Shown here piece by piece: positions 24,776-33,818 of a stretch of 64,000 nt of DNA. The stretch is from Candidatus Bathyarchaeota archaeon A05DMB-2. Its GTDB lineage: Archaea > Thermoproteota > Bathyarchaeia > Bathyarchaeales > Bathycorpusculaceae. The translations under genes and the position numbers were made by a program. The stretch is taken from positions 1 to 64,000 of the forward strand of contig JAAKEZ010000003.1 of NCBI GenBank assembly GCA_018475625.1. Direction: 5' to 3'. The notes under the pieces were generated by a model. It was not told where the DNA came from. It did not search any database and saw only the letters and a program-made list of their open reading frames with translations. Position 1 is the first letter of the stretch. Each line of letters starts with the position of its first letter.

Positions 24776-26201
24776 CACCAAGGCAGAAGCAGGCATATGC
24801 TTTTTCAACACGTTAACGCGCCGAAAGGAAGCGTTCACGTCGATTGAGCCAGGCAAAGTGCGCATGTACACGTGTGGACCCACAGTTTACGGTTACGCGC
24901 ACATCGGCAACTTTCGCGCTTTCCTGTTTGAGGACTTGCTCAAGAGGTGGCTGCAGTACCGCGGGTTCAAGGTCACGCATGTGATGAACATCACGGATGT
25001 GGACGACAAAACCATACGGGGCAGTCGGAAAGAGGGCATACCGCTTAAGGAATACACGGCGCGATATGCAAAGGCGTTCTTCGATGACATAAATGCATTA
25101 AATATTAAGCCAGCCGATGTTTATCCACGCGCCACGGAACACATCGCTGACATGGTGAAGCTCATAGAAACGCTCATGCGCAAAGGCTATGCTTACCGCG
25201 GAGAAGACGGCAGCATCTACTACGCCATCAGCAAGTTCCCAGCATACGGCCAGCTCAGCCACATCAACTTGAGCGAGCTGAAAGCTGGCGCACGGGTGAA
25301 ATCGGACGAGTACGCGAAAGAAGAAGCACAGGACTTCGCGTTGTGGAAGGCTTGGACGCCTGAAGATGGTGACGTTTTTTGGGAGACTGCGCTGGGCAAA
25401 GGCAGACCTGGGTGGCACATCGAATGCAGCGCTATGAGCATGCGGTACCTCGGCGAAACCTTCGACATTCACTGCGGCGGAGTGGACAATATATTCCCGC
25501 ATCATGAGAATGAAATTGCTCAGAGCGAAGCGGCAACTGGCAAGCCGTTCGTGAGGTATTGGCTGCATAACGAGCATTTGCTGGTGGAGGGAAAGAAGAT
25601 GGCGAAGCGGTTTGGAAACTTTTACACGTTGCGTGACCTGCTGGCGAAGGGATATGACCCTATAGCGATTCGTTTTCTGCTGTTGTCCACGCATTATAGG
25701 CAACAAGCCAACTTCACTTTCGAGGGATTGAATGCTGCACACAACGCGGTTCTGCGGCTGAGGAATTTTGTGCGGCGTTTGCTTGACGCGGATGGTGCCG
25801 GAACAGGCGGAAAAGTCGCGGAGCTGATTGCTCAGGTGCAGGCTGGTTTCGGCGCCGCGATGGATGACGATTTGAACGTGAGCGTGGCGTTGGCGGCGCT
25901 GTTTGATTTCGTACGGGAAGTGAACAATCTGCTGGATGCGAACGCCGTTAGCCAGAGTGAGGCAGAAGCCGTTGCAGCGTTGATGGCGGGTTTTGACAGC
26001 GTGTTGGGCGTGGTCGGCAAGGTTGAAGCGGAGGAAATGTTGCCTGAGGAAGCAGAAGCCCTCATCAAGGAACGTGAGGAAGCGCGGAAAAATCGGGACT
26101 GGAAGAGAGCGGATGAAATTCGCTTACGGCTGCGGGAGATGGGAGTCATGGTTGAGGACACTGCTGCGGGCGTGCGTTGGCGGCTGGAGAAGAAGCGTTA
26201 A
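24771..26201 (+). CDS. cysS: Cysteinyl-tRNA synthetase
   Basis: A 476-residue class I synthetase charging tRNA-Cys. The HIGH motif appears as YAHIGNFRAFLFED, preceded by the zinc Cys in MYTCGPTVYGY. Other parts: MNITDVDDKTI, PGWHIECSAMSM, DIHCGGVDNIFPHHENEIAQ and the KMSKS variant KKMAKRFGNFY. The C-terminus has the usual helical tRNA-binding end with KNRDWKRADEIRLRLREMG. Full length. It overlaps the convergent lipoate-ligase gene by four bases at the stops. Confidence 0.96.
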   Translation: MSTKAEAGICFFNTLTRRKEAFTSIEPGKVRMYTCGPTVYGYAHIGNFRAFLFEDLLKRWLQYRGFKVTHVMNITDVDDKTIRGSRKEGIPLKEYTARYAKAFFDDINALNIKPADVYPRATEHIADMVKLIETLMRKGYAYRGEDGSIYYAISKFPAYGQLSHINLSELKAGARVKSDEYAKEEAQDFALWKAWTPEDGDVFWETALGKGRPGWHIECSAMSMRYLGETFDIHCGGVDNIFPHHENEIAQSEAATGKPFVRYWLHNEHLLVEGKKMAKRFGNFYTLRDLLAKGYDPIAIRFLLLSTHYRQQANFTFEGLNAAHNAVLRLRNFVRRLLDADGAGTGGKVAELIAQVQAGFGAAMDDDLNVSVALAALFDFVREVNNLLDANAVSQSEAEAVAALMAGFDSVLGVVGKVEAEEMLPEEAEALIKEREEARKNRDWKRADEIRLRLREMGVMVEDTAAGVRWRLEKKR

Positions 26202-26989
26202 GCGCTAGATGTTTTGCCGTTCTGGTTCCACGCGTCCGTGGCGTACTTGCGAGTGTAGAGTTTTTTTGCGAGTTCTGTCTCGTACGGTGTCAGCGTGGCT
26301 GGTTCCAGGTTGATTTTGAGGATGGCGTGGAATCCCTGTGCGAGGGTGTTGGCGGCTGTTTCTGCTGTTATTGGGTGTCCAAGTTCTTTTTGGATGCTGG
26401 TGATTTTGTGTTCTGCGATTTGTGCGGCTTGTGCGCAGGTACAGGGCGTGTTCACTCGAAGGAGTTGGAACATGAGCGGTAGGTTCACGCTGAGGAGGAT
26501 TGTGCCGTGCTGGAGCACGGTTCCGTGTCTTATCGCTTGGGCTGAACCGCTGATCTTTTTGCCTGCAACTATCAGGTTTGGGCAGTTTTTTTCGTTGCCT
26601 TGGTTGAGGTCGGCTGGTATGCCGATTAAACGGAGTGCGTCTGTTACGGCTTCATGGATGCGTTGATAGACTGCTGGGCTGTCTTTGCCGAGGCTTGTCG
26701 TTGTAGCGATGACGCTGTACGTGACTTCGCCAGCTTCGTCGTGGAAGACTGTTCCTCCACCGCTTATTCTGCGGACAAGGTCAACGCCATGTTTGCGTAG
26801 TGCATCGGTGTAAACGGTTTCTTGCGGGTTCTGGTTTCTGCCGATGCTGACTGCGCTGGGCTTCCACATGTAAAGTCTTAACGTGTTGGGGACTTGTTTG
26901 GCGATGTGTGCGGTTAAAATGGCTTCGTCGATTGCCATGTTCATGAAGGCGTTGCGTGTTTCAAGCGGAATTAAGCGCCAAGTGTCCAT
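26198..26989 (-). CDS. lplA: Lipoate-protein ligase A family
   Basis: A 263-residue BPL/LplA-type catalytic domain. Motifs: NMAIDEAIL near the N-terminus, VSIGRNQNPQETV, the lipoate-loop RRISGGGTVFHDEAGEVTYS, and NLIVAGKKISGSAQAIRHG with the catalytic Lys. The last 40 residues (LTPYETELAKKLYTRKYATD) resemble part of the accessory domain, so a separate LplB may not be needed. It attaches lipoate to 2-oxoacid dehydrogenase E2 or GcvH. The stop overlaps that of cysS. Confidence 0.85.
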   Translation of the reverse strand: MDTWRLIPLETRNAFMNMAIDEAILTAHIAKQVPNTLRLYMWKPSAVSIGRNQNPQETVYTDALRKHGVDLVRRISGGGTVFHDEAGEVTYSVIATTTSLGKDSPAVYQRIHEAVTDALRLIGIPADLNQGNEKNCPNLIVAGKKISGSAQAIRHGTVLQHGTILLSVNLPLMFQLLRVNTPCTCAQAAQIAEHKITSIQKELGHPITAETAANTLAQGFHAILKINLEPATLTPYETELAKKLYTRKYATDAWNQNGKTSSA

Positions 26990-27096
26990 GTTTGTCGGCT
27001 CTTTTCTTGGAAAGAATGGGGATTGGCTTAAATCTTTTGCTGTTTAATGTGGGCTGATATGTGAAATTTTTCTACAAGTCCCCTTATGCGCTCAGT
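26990..27096. other. Left part of the intergenic region before nop5
   Basis: No gene is seen. The region between lplA (divergent start at 26989) and nop5 holds the lplA upstream region here, then the inverted repeat copy (27097-27187) and the nop5 promoter. Confidence 0.4.
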
Positions 27097-27187
27097 TTTT
27101 CATAATGGTTTGGCTGTTTTCTGCGCCAATACGGATAGCCCCTCTATAGTTTTCTGCAACAGACCACCCAATAGGCTTAAACAGGCT
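27097..27187 (-). repeat. Copy 1 of a 90-base dispersed repeat
   Basis: This 91-base segment is the reverse complement of 35322-35411, apart from one inserted C/G and edge differences. Both copies, read in the same sense, keep one open frame encoding GGLLQKTIEGLSVLAQKTAK and ending PL-stop. The copy lies between lplA and nop5. It could be a small transposable relic, a gene-end fragment or a non-coding RNA. Confidence 0.8.
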
Positions 27188-27280
27188 GGTTCTGCACGTA
27201 AACGTGGAAATTTTGTGTGGAATATCGCTTTCCCTAACATTAGTTGATGATTCTTAACTTCCGTGCTGTTGTGGCAACAA

Positions 27281-27290
27281 CTATTTATTA
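27281..27290 (+). promoter_or_regulatory. TATA box of the nop5-fibrillarin operon
   Basis: CTATTTATTA, about 50 bases before the ATG at 27337. It predicts transcription start near 27312. Confidence 0.5.
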
Positions 27291-27336
27291 AGATGGCACC
27301 ATGCAATAGTTAGCTTGTGAAAATAGGGGTTAGACG

Positions 27337-28632
27337 ATGAAAGCTGTGATAGTTCAGTTTCCTTTCGGCGTGGTGGCTTTCGGCGAGGACGGCAACGTGG
27401 CAGATAAGGTGCTGTTTTCGAAGAAGCCGCAGCAGGCAGCCAAGACCCTGATGAAAATTGAGTCTGGAAAAATTTCCGAAATCATGTCCTTGATTGCGGC
27501 GCTTAAGGATGCAGGTTATGATTTGTTCGTTTTCGAGAGTTCAGGCGTAGCGGATGAGGTGCAGCGAAAGTTGAATGTTGACGTTGAGGTGGCGGCGGTT
27601 TCGGAGGCTGATGCGCTTCGCGGTCGCATGGCGGAGGCTGCAGTTGAAACGGGCTTTACAAAAGATGCTAAGGAACTTGCGGTGTGGAACCGCAACGTCA
27701 GCATGGAACTCGCTAAGCTGCGCGTGAAAGGTGCTGTGGAAAAAAGGGATTTGATTATCGCGCAAGCCATCCAAACGCTGGATGATTTGGACAGAACGGT
27801 GAACCTGTTCATGGGGCGAACCAGGGAATGGTACGGTGTCCACTTTCCCGAGCTTGACCGCTTAATCGAAAAGCACGAAACATATGCGCGTTTAGTGGCT
27901 GATTTGGGTTACCGCGAAAGATTCACGCTTGAAGCCCTCGAAAAAGAGGGGTTGCCGAAGGAACGGGCTGAGGCGACGGCGAAGGCGGCAGAAGCCAGCA
28001 TGGGCGCAGACATGGCGGAACAGGATTTGGCAGAGATTCAAGCCTTGAGTAGAAACGTGCAGAGCCTCTTTGAGTTGCGGAAGGAAATGGAGAATTACGT
28101 GGACAAAACCATGGAAGAAGTCGCGCCGAACACCCGCGCAATAGCTGGAGCACTTCTGGGCGCACGCTTAATCGCCGTAGCTGGAAGCCTGCAGAATCTG
28201 GCGCTGAAACCGGCAAGCACCATTCAGGTGCTGGGCGCTGAGAAAGCCTTATTCCGTTCGCTGAAGACTGGCGCGCGACCGCCTAAGCACGGCTTGATTT
28301 TCCAGCACGCCTTGCTGCATGATGCGAAGCGGTGGCAACGTGGCAAAATCGCTCGGGTCATAGCGGGGAAGCTTGCCATCGCGGCGAGGGCGGACGCTTT
28401 CGGCGGAAAATATGTTGGCGATGTGTTGAAGGCGGAAGTCGACAAGCGAATTGAGGAGATAAAGGAGAAGTACAAAGAGCCTCCGCCGATTCAGGAAAAG
28501 AAGCCGAGACCAGAACGTAGGGAACAGCGGTTCGAGCGGAGAGAGCAAGCACCAGAGCGCAGAGAGCGGCAGGTATGGCGGAACAGGCGAGACAGGAAGC
28601 GGAGAAAGGACAAGCGTGCACGTAAAGGTTAA
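27337..28632 (+). CDS. nop5: Nop5 (Nop56/58) C/D-box RNP protein
   Basis: A 431-residue protein of the archaeal C/D small RNP. The N-terminal domain (1-120) binds fibrillarin, the central part is a coiled coil, and the Nop domain is clear: MEEVAPNTRAIAGALLGARL, GSLQNLALKPASTIQVLGAE, ALFRSLKTGARPPKHGLIFQ, AKRWQRGKIARVIAGKLAI. It ends in a very basic Arg/Glu-rich tail (about 50 residues). It guides 2'-O-methylation with fibrillarin and L7Ae. The end overlaps the fibrillarin start by 17 bases. Confidence 0.95.
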   Translation: MKAVIVQFPFGVVAFGEDGNVADKVLFSKKPQQAAKTLMKIESGKISEIMSLIAALKDAGYDLFVFESSGVADEVQRKLNVDVEVAAVSEADALRGRMAEAAVETGFTKDAKELAVWNRNVSMELAKLRVKGAVEKRDLIIAQAIQTLDDLDRTVNLFMGRTREWYGVHFPELDRLIEKHETYARLVADLGYRERFTLEALEKEGLPKERAEATAKAAEASMGADMAEQDLAEIQALSRNVQSLFELRKEMENYVDKTMEEVAPNTRAIAGALLGARLIAVAGSLQNLALKPASTIQVLGAEKALFRSLKTGARPPKHGLIFQHALLHDAKRWQRGKIARVIAGKLAIAARADAFGGKYVGDVLKAEVDKRIEEIKEKYKEPPPIQEKKPRPERREQRFERREQAPERRERQVWRNRRDRKRRKDKRARKG

Positions 28633-29311
28633 GCCTCACCCGCAGTTTGCCGAAATCTACCAAGTCACACTTGAGGATGGCGCACAGCGGTTAGCCACAC
28701 GGAACCTTGTGCCGGGCAGAACCGTCTATGGCGAACGGCTTATCCGTTTTAAGGGCGTGGAGTACCGTGTTTGGGACGCTTTCAGGAGCAAGCTGGCAGC
28801 CGCCATCATCAAAGGCGTGCAAAACGTGCCCATAAGAAAAGACGACCAAGTGCTTTATCTGGGCGCGGCTTCAGGAACTACGCCAAGCCACGTTTCCGAC
28901 ATAGTCGGCGAAACGGGTCACGTTTACTGTGTCGAGTTCGCTTCAAGGTCTCTCAGGGACTTGGTGGACAACGTCTGCGCGTTCAGGCTTAACATGTCGC
29001 CGTTTTTGGCGGACGCACGGATGCCAGAGAAGTACGCCATATTTATCCCTGGAAAGGTGGACTGCATCTACTGCGACATAGCGCAGCCCGAGCAGGCGAA
29101 AGTGCTGGCGGACAACGCCGACGTCTTCCTAAAACCGTCAGGCTGGGCTATGCTCGCTGTCAAATCCCAGAGCATAGACGTGACAAAGGAGCCCTCGGAA
29201 GTTTATGTGCAGGAAGCGAAGGTGCTGCGGAAGCGGGGCTTCGACGTGAAGGAAGTTGTACGTTTAGATCCTTATGACAAGGCGCACGCGATGATAGTGG
29301 CACAACGATAG
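28616..29311 (+). CDS. flpA: Fibrillarin, rRNA/tRNA 2'-O-methyltransferase
   Basis: A 231-residue SAM-dependent methyltransferase. Motif I is VLYLGAASGTTPSHVSDIVG, with CVEFASRSLRDLV, ADARMPEKYAIFIPGKVDCI and DIAQPEQAKVLADNADVFL following, all typical of fibrillarin. GTG start (MHVKVKPHPQFAEIYQVTLE) within the nop5 end. It is the catalytic subunit of C/D RNPs. Confidence 0.96.
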   Translation: MHVKVKPHPQFAEIYQVTLEDGAQRLATRNLVPGRTVYGERLIRFKGVEYRVWDAFRSKLAAAIIKGVQNVPIRKDDQVLYLGAASGTTPSHVSDIVGETGHVYCVEFASRSLRDLVDNVCAFRLNMSPFLADARMPEKYAIFIPGKVDCIYCDIAQPEQAKVLADNADVFLKPSGWAMLAVKSQSIDVTKEPSEVYVQEAKVLRKRGFDVKEVVRLDPYDKAHAMIVAQR

Positions 29312-29381
29312 CCAAAGCGTTATCGTGAGAATCTGCTGGCGGCGTTTTTTCGGTATGCTTATAGGAAACGATGAATAATAT

Positions 29382-29391
29382 TTCATATGAA
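29382..29391 (+). promoter_or_regulatory. Palindrome at the ArsR-type gene promoter
   Basis: TTCATATGAA is a perfect 10-base palindrome located at the predicted transcription start set by CTTATAGG (29358-29365). ATTTCAT recurs 14 bases further on. This is a fitting operator for autoregulation by the following ArsR-family protein. Confidence 0.5.
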
Positions 29392-29416
29392 TAAGATTTC
29401 ATGTGAGGCCAATGAA

Positions 29417-29791
29417 ATGAAAATCTGTACAACATACGCGTGCCACAAATTCTTCGCAACGTTAGCCAACCCGACACGCCTGGCCATAGTCGAAATCCTA
29501 ATGGATAGTCCAAAAAACGTTGCCCAAATAGCACAGGTTCTGCAGCAGGAGCAAAGCATGGTCTCTCACAACCTCAAGCCACTGATGGAATGCGCATTTG
29601 TCTTCTCGGAGAAAAAAGGCAGAAAACGCGTTTACTCAGTAAACAAGGAACTCATTGAACCCCTGTTCCACCTGATCGCCTTCCACGAAAGCAAATATTG
29701 CCCTAATGGTAAGACATGCTTAACCAGAAGAGGCATAAAGCTGGAAAGAATGAGGGAAGCACAGAAAACCCTATACGTCAACCACGAATGA
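29417..29791 (+). CDS. ArsR-family winged-helix regulator
   Basis: A 124-residue protein from ATG 29417, which follows GTGAGG by eight bases; an earlier in-frame ATG (29387) would fall in the palindrome at the expected transcription start. The HTH is FFATLANPTRLAIVEILMDS then NVAQIAQVLQQEQSMVSHNL, ArsR/SmtB type. Cys residues in CTTYACHKF and CPNGKTC may sense metal or redox state. The family usually represses its own operon; no transporter follows, and the next gene is convergent. Confidence 0.85.
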   Translation: MKICTTYACHKFFATLANPTRLAIVEILMDSPKNVAQIAQVLQQEQSMVSHNLKPLMECAFVFSEKKGRKRVYSVNKELIEPLFHLIAFHESKYCPNGKTCLTRRGIKLERMREAQKTLYVNHE

Positions 29792-29817
29792 AAAACGCAT
29801 CAGACCGAAGGGCGGCG

Positions 29818-30408
29818 TCACTGAGGCGGTTTCGGCGCGACAACAACTCTTCTGTGATAAAGCCGCGCGGCGATGCAAAGCCCCGCCGCTACAACAGCCA
29901 GCCAGAAAGGCCACAGGAACCCCGCCGACATGAAGACGCTTATGGACACGTCAGAGGGAGAGACAAACGGTATCGAAAGCGGGCTGGTTGTTGAACCCAT
30001 GAGAGGAACGCTGATGCTGAGCACTGCTTGAAGAATCAATATGATAACGACGAGCCCGATTATGAAAAACAACACCGTAAACAGGGGCTTCTTGTAACCG
30101 AAGCTGAGCAGCTGCTTGGAATAAGACTTGTTAGGAAGCACCGAGTAAATGAGCATGGAGACGCCACTTGCGATTAACGTAAGTAATGCGACCACGTTGA
30201 ACGCCCAAATCAGCGGCACCGTGAAATTGATGTCTAAGAACCCGAAGTTGGTGTTCACGGGCGAAGCATTTGCCTTCAGCAAGTCGTCGCCGACGGTCAG
30301 CTGCCACCAAGGAACCAGCAGCGATACTGCTACGACTACTATGGTGATGATGCCGCCAGCGAGACCGAACCAATTAATCTTAGAAAATAAAGCGTTCATC
30401 CATTTCAC
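29818..30408 (-). CDS. Four-helix membrane protein
   Basis: A 196-residue protein with hydrophobic helices at about 14-34 (GLAGGIITIVVVAVSLLVPW), 65-88, 110-130 (FTVLFFIIGLVVIILILQAV) and 160-185 (FMSAGFLWPFWLAVVAAGL). A loop of about 30 residues follows the first helix. No family motif. It overlaps the upstream gene by four bases, so the two probably form one membrane complex. Confidence 0.7.
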   Translation of the reverse strand: MKWMNALFSKINWFGLAGGIITIVVVAVSLLVPWWQLTVGDDLLKANASPVNTNFGFLDINFTVPLIWAFNVVALLTLIASGVSMLIYSVLPNKSYSKQLLSFGYKKPLFTVLFFIIGLVVIILILQAVLSISVPLMGSTTSPLSIPFVSPSDVSISVFMSAGFLWPFWLAVVAAGLCIAARLYHRRVVVAPKPPQ

Positions 30409-30956
30409 CCCTTATAGGCTGGATTTGGAACCTCCATGGTCTGATCCATCTGCACCTGAATTCCCTTAACATCCACGGTGAAACCTACCAAGTTGGCGGG
30501 AACCATTGCCTCATCAGCGTGCGCGGTTTGAAAATGAGCAATTGCCCCTTCCGTCCAAGTGCCAAGAACCGTTAGCGTCTTGGTTTCGCCTTTAGGTATG
30601 CTGACTGGTTCGTCAAGGGTTATAATGCCAAGAGTGAACCCGTGAGCAACGCATAGAACATCCCCAGACATCGAGTTGACTGTGATGTCAAAGGGGAAAG
30701 TGTTAGTAAACTGAATGGTCTGCGAGAATGTCCGCGATGCAGGGTCGTATTGTGGCTCACCGACAGGCTCCATTTGGGGTCCGCCGGAACCGCCGCCCCC
30801 ACTACTCAAAGTGTCAATTATTTCGTTTGCTTCCGGAGGAATAATTAGTCCCAGCAGGTTGCCTTGGTTCGCCAGCAGGGTTCCTACAAGCGGTACTGCA
30901 ATAATCACTATCGTGATTACAGTAAGAATCAGGCGTACCTTGTCCATACTTGTCAC
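30405..30956 (-). CDS. Membrane-anchored extracellular protein
   Basis: A 183-residue protein: an N-terminal helix (LILTVITIVIIAVPLVGTLL), a flexible SSGGGGSGGPQ linker near residue 52, then a beta-rich domain (FSQTIQFTNTFPFDITVNSM, KGETKTLTVLGTWTEGAIAH) probably outside the cell. Partner of the four-helix membrane protein by overlap. No known family. Confidence 0.65.
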   Translation of the reverse strand: MTSMDKVRLILTVITIVIIAVPLVGTLLANQGNLLGLIIPPEANEIIDTLSSGGGGSGGPQMEPVGEPQYDPASRTFSQTIQFTNTFPFDITVNSMSGDVLCVAHGFTLGIITLDEPVSIPKGETKTLTVLGTWTEGAIAHFQTAHADEAMVPANLVGFTVDVKGIQVQMDQTMEVPNPAYKG

Positions 30957-31051
30957 TTCATTTTCCTAACTATTCCGATATTCTATATTTGGTGAACAAG
31001 GGTTTTTATGGTTTGTGAACGACCAATCTCAATTCAGCAAAACTGACGAAT

Positions 31052-31756
31052 TTATTCTTTGTAAGGCGTGTTCAAGACCTCTTTAACCTTGTTAGAAATA
31101 ACTGGTCCAAGCCCGTGAACCGTCTTCGCCCAGTCATCCACGTTAATCAACGCGTTCAAAGGCGTCTGATAAGACCGTAGTATAGCAGTGGCTTTCTCGT
31201 GTCCCACGTTCGGGAGGCTCGCCACGAAAAACACCTGCGCATCTGCTATAGTGTCCGTTCGCTTGAAAGGGTGAACTGTTGGCGTCCTCTTCTCCACAAC
31301 CTGTTCCTGTCGTGCGGCGACGTACAGGAAATCCACGGTTTCCTTTTGCGACGCGGTATTCACTATGGCTATGCCGTTCTTTGCGAGGTTGAACATGGCG
31401 CCCCAGATTGCCGCGGGCTGGATGTGGCTGAACTTGTAGATGATGGGCAAGTAACCCTCCAGAAGTATCAACGCCTTCGGGTAAGCGCCTTTAAGCCTGA
31501 ACAACTGCTCAAAAAGGTAACGCCGCGTGAGCGTGTAAACAAAATCGTGCACTGTTTTCCGCTCCACCGCACACTGGTCAGACAGGATATAGTCGCCTTT
31601 CTCAAGAGCCTCAGTTTTCACGGCGGCACCCCGCTCAATCAAGCCTTTCACTATTTTGGTGGCGGTGTTGGCTTCGCGGCAGTCAACGATTATAGTTGGC
31701 TCTTCGCCATTCTTCTTATTCTTCAGGTAAGGAAGTAGGGTTTCAGTTCCTGACAT
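31052..31756 (-). CDS. xpf: XPF/ERCC4-type structure-specific nuclease
   Basis: A 234-residue protein. The nuclease core shows IIVDCREANTATKIVKGLIE, GDYILSDQCAVERKTVHDFV (the ERKxxxD signature) and LFRLKGAYPKALILLEGYL. The C-terminus (155-234) is a helix-hairpin-helix pair (FVASLPNVGHEKATAILRSY, VHGLGPVISNKVKEVL). It lacks the helicase domain of euryarchaeal Hef; this short form is known from Crenarchaeota and works with PCNA. It cleaves branched DNA in repair. Confidence 0.9.
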   Translation of the reverse strand: MSGTETLLPYLKNKKNGEEPTIIVDCREANTATKIVKGLIERGAAVKTEALEKGDYILSDQCAVERKTVHDFVYTLTRRYLFEQLFRLKGAYPKALILLEGYLPIIYKFSHIQPAAIWGAMFNLAKNGIAIVNTASQKETVDFLYVAARQEQVVEKRTPTVHPFKRTDTIADAQVFFVASLPNVGHEKATAILRSYQTPLNALINVDDWAKTVHGLGPVISNKVKEVLNTPYKE

Positions 31757-31899
31757 GGGTTTAACTCCCGTAACGTAACCAGAGCTTTCACGTTTATTTC
31801 ATTTACGTTTCTGAGACAAGCATTCGCCATTCAGAATAATTAGTATGCGCTTTGATGACCCAAAAGTCTTTAGGCTGAACCACCAACCAGCATAGTGCC

Positions 31900-33405
31900 A
31901 TGTCGAGAATGGTTATGGTGAATCGGAAACAAGCAAGCATGCTGCTAATCCTTGCCCTCTCACTCATGTTTACCCAGCCAGCCATATGCGAAGGCTTCGT
32001 TGAGAACCCAAAGGTTCTGACGCTTGAAGCGGAACAGCACTGGGACACTTACGTGGTCGGCGGAACCTGCTGTTACGGCACGCACAACCTTTTCCTAGCA
32101 GACGTGGATAGCGACAGCACCATGGAGATAATCACGGGCGGGTTCTCGTATGAAACAGCAAACCACACGGGCCGCTGGGAAGCTCCATTCAAGATTTGGA
32201 ATTGGGATGGAAAAAACGTTACGCTGGAGAAAAGCGAAGGGTGGATAGGCAGCATCTCAGCGGTTTACGCGGCTGACGCCGATGATGACGGCAAGGCGGA
32301 AGTTTTCACGGCAGGCAACGCCGTAAACGCAAACGGTTCAGGATACGCTGCGTCGCTTAAGGTGTGGATTTGGAATGGTGAAGTTTTGGTTCAAAGAGCA
32401 AGCTACGAAGGAGTACCTGCGAGTTCAATCTACGTAAGCGATGTTGATGGAGATGGCATTTCAGAAATAATCACCGTCGGCAGAAATTACAACAGTTCGC
32501 AGTTAGGCTCGCAACTGTGCCTGTGGCACTTGAAAGACGACGCCTTAACACTTGAAGTTACCAAGGAACTGAGCGGCACCAACATAGCCACCGCTAGCTC
32601 TGTTTTTGCCTGCGATGTGGATAGCGACAGCCGAACAGAGATTGTCATAGGCGGATACGCAAACGCTCTTAACAGCAGCAAGGGGCTGCTTCAGATATGG
32701 AACTGGGACGGCGAAGACTTCTCCCAGAAAGCGGTTGTTGAATGGCGAAAGGTGGATGGTTACGCGTTGAACTCAGCTGGAGGAGTTCAAGGCAACACGG
32801 TCGTTAATAACGTAAAGGTGGATGATGTTGACAGTGACGGAACTCCTGAAATTGTGACAGGCGGCTTTACCTACGACGGCGAGGAAGTTAATGCTGAACT
32901 GAGAACCTGGAGCTGGAGCCAGAACGGCGTGATGCTTGAAAAAAGCCGCTATTGGACCACTAAAAACATTACCGAAATCAAATCCGTGAGTATAAATGAC
33001 GTTGACGGCGACGGAAGAAAGGAAATTGTGACCAGCGGCGTCTCCGCCGCATATGGCAGCTTTGGAGACACGAATGAAACTCAAGTGGCGCAGCTCAGGG
33101 TTTTGAGATGCGATGGAAAAGACTTGGAGTTCGCGCAGAATCTGGACTGGGTCAGCGGTGAGGGTTCATGCGCGTGGAACGTTGGCACAGGTGATTTGGA
33201 CAATGATGGAATGGTTGAAATTGTCACAGTTGGATGCATATCCGTGGAGAACCTCTGCGACCCTGATATGAGGGTTTGGTCGGTGGCACCTCTCCCAATG
33301 CATGGTGAATTATTGTTAGCAGTTGTTGCTGTCGCTGCTGCCGGATTGCTTTCTGGCACCTACTTTCTCGTCAAAAAGTTAGGAAATAAAAAGCAAGTGA
33401 ACTAA
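31900..33405 (+). CDS. Exported FG-GAP/VCBS beta-propeller protein
   Basis: A 501-residue protein. A signal peptide (ASMLLILALSLMFTQPAICE) is followed by seven repeats with calcium-type D-x-D-x-D-G-like cores: DVDSDSTMEI, DADDDGKAEV, DVDGDGISEI, DVDSDSRTEI, DVDSDGTPEI, DVDGDGRKEI, DLDNDGMVEI. This is an integrin-like propeller. A C-terminal membrane helix (LLLAVVAVAAAGLLSGTYFL) and basic tail anchor it outside. Role unknown; adhesion or surface structure is likely. Confidence 0.85.
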   Translation: MSRMVMVNRKQASMLLILALSLMFTQPAICEGFVENPKVLTLEAEQHWDTYVVGGTCCYGTHNLFLADVDSDSTMEIITGGFSYETANHTGRWEAPFKIWNWDGKNVTLEKSEGWIGSISAVYAADADDDGKAEVFTAGNAVNANGSGYAASLKVWIWNGEVLVQRASYEGVPASSIYVSDVDGDGISEIITVGRNYNSSQLGSQLCLWHLKDDALTLEVTKELSGTNIATASSVFACDVDSDSRTEIVIGGYANALNSSKGLLQIWNWDGEDFSQKAVVEWRKVDGYALNSAGGVQGNTVVNNVKVDDVDSDGTPEIVTGGFTYDGEEVNAELRTWSWSQNGVMLEKSRYWTTKNITEIKSVSINDVDGDGRKEIVTSGVSAAYGSFGDTNETQVAQLRVLRCDGKDLEFAQNLDWVSGEGSCAWNVGTGDLDNDGMVEIVTVGCISVENLCDPDMRVWSVAPLPMHGELLLAVVAVAAAGLLSGTYFLVKKLGNKKQVN

Positions 33406-33439
33406 AAATAGCTGGTTGAATTGATGAAAGTGTAAGCGT

Positions 33440-33625
33440 CTATTCGTACCTTGTTAGGTATAACGGTTTTTTTGCTTCCTTGCGCCTCTCTTCCAATGGA
33501 ATATCTTTCAGTGAGACATTCTCCAGCATTTCCTCTAAGCGCTCATCAACTGATTCGCGCTGCAGGTCTGGGCGAAGTTCCCTATCCAGAAGGGACCGCC
33601 GTGATTTTCTAACATGAGGCGTCAT
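33440..33625 (-). CDS. Small charged helical protein
   Basis: 61 residues from the ATG at 33625 (MTPHVRKSRRSLLDRELRPD); the frame is open to 33703, but the longer start adds an unlikely N-terminus. The rest is strongly charged (ESVDERLEEMLENVSLKDIP). Lies convergent to the FG-GAP gene. No family recognised. Confidence 0.4.
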   Translation of the reverse strand: MTPHVRKSRRSLLDRELRPDLQRESVDERLEEMLENVSLKDIPLEERRKEAKKPLYLTRYE

Positions 33626-33818
33626 GGCTGTTGCACTTTGGTTAATTTTCCATTCAACAAAATGACATTCAAGAAATATTAACGCTTGTGACTGTGGCAC
33701 CACAGCAACAAAGATTTATTACATAGAAGAATAGTGCCCATTGTCTATAACAAACTTCAGTTAAGCACGATTCAGCAGTTAAGTAGAAAAATTTTAACAA
33801 AAAATAAGGTGGGAAGAG

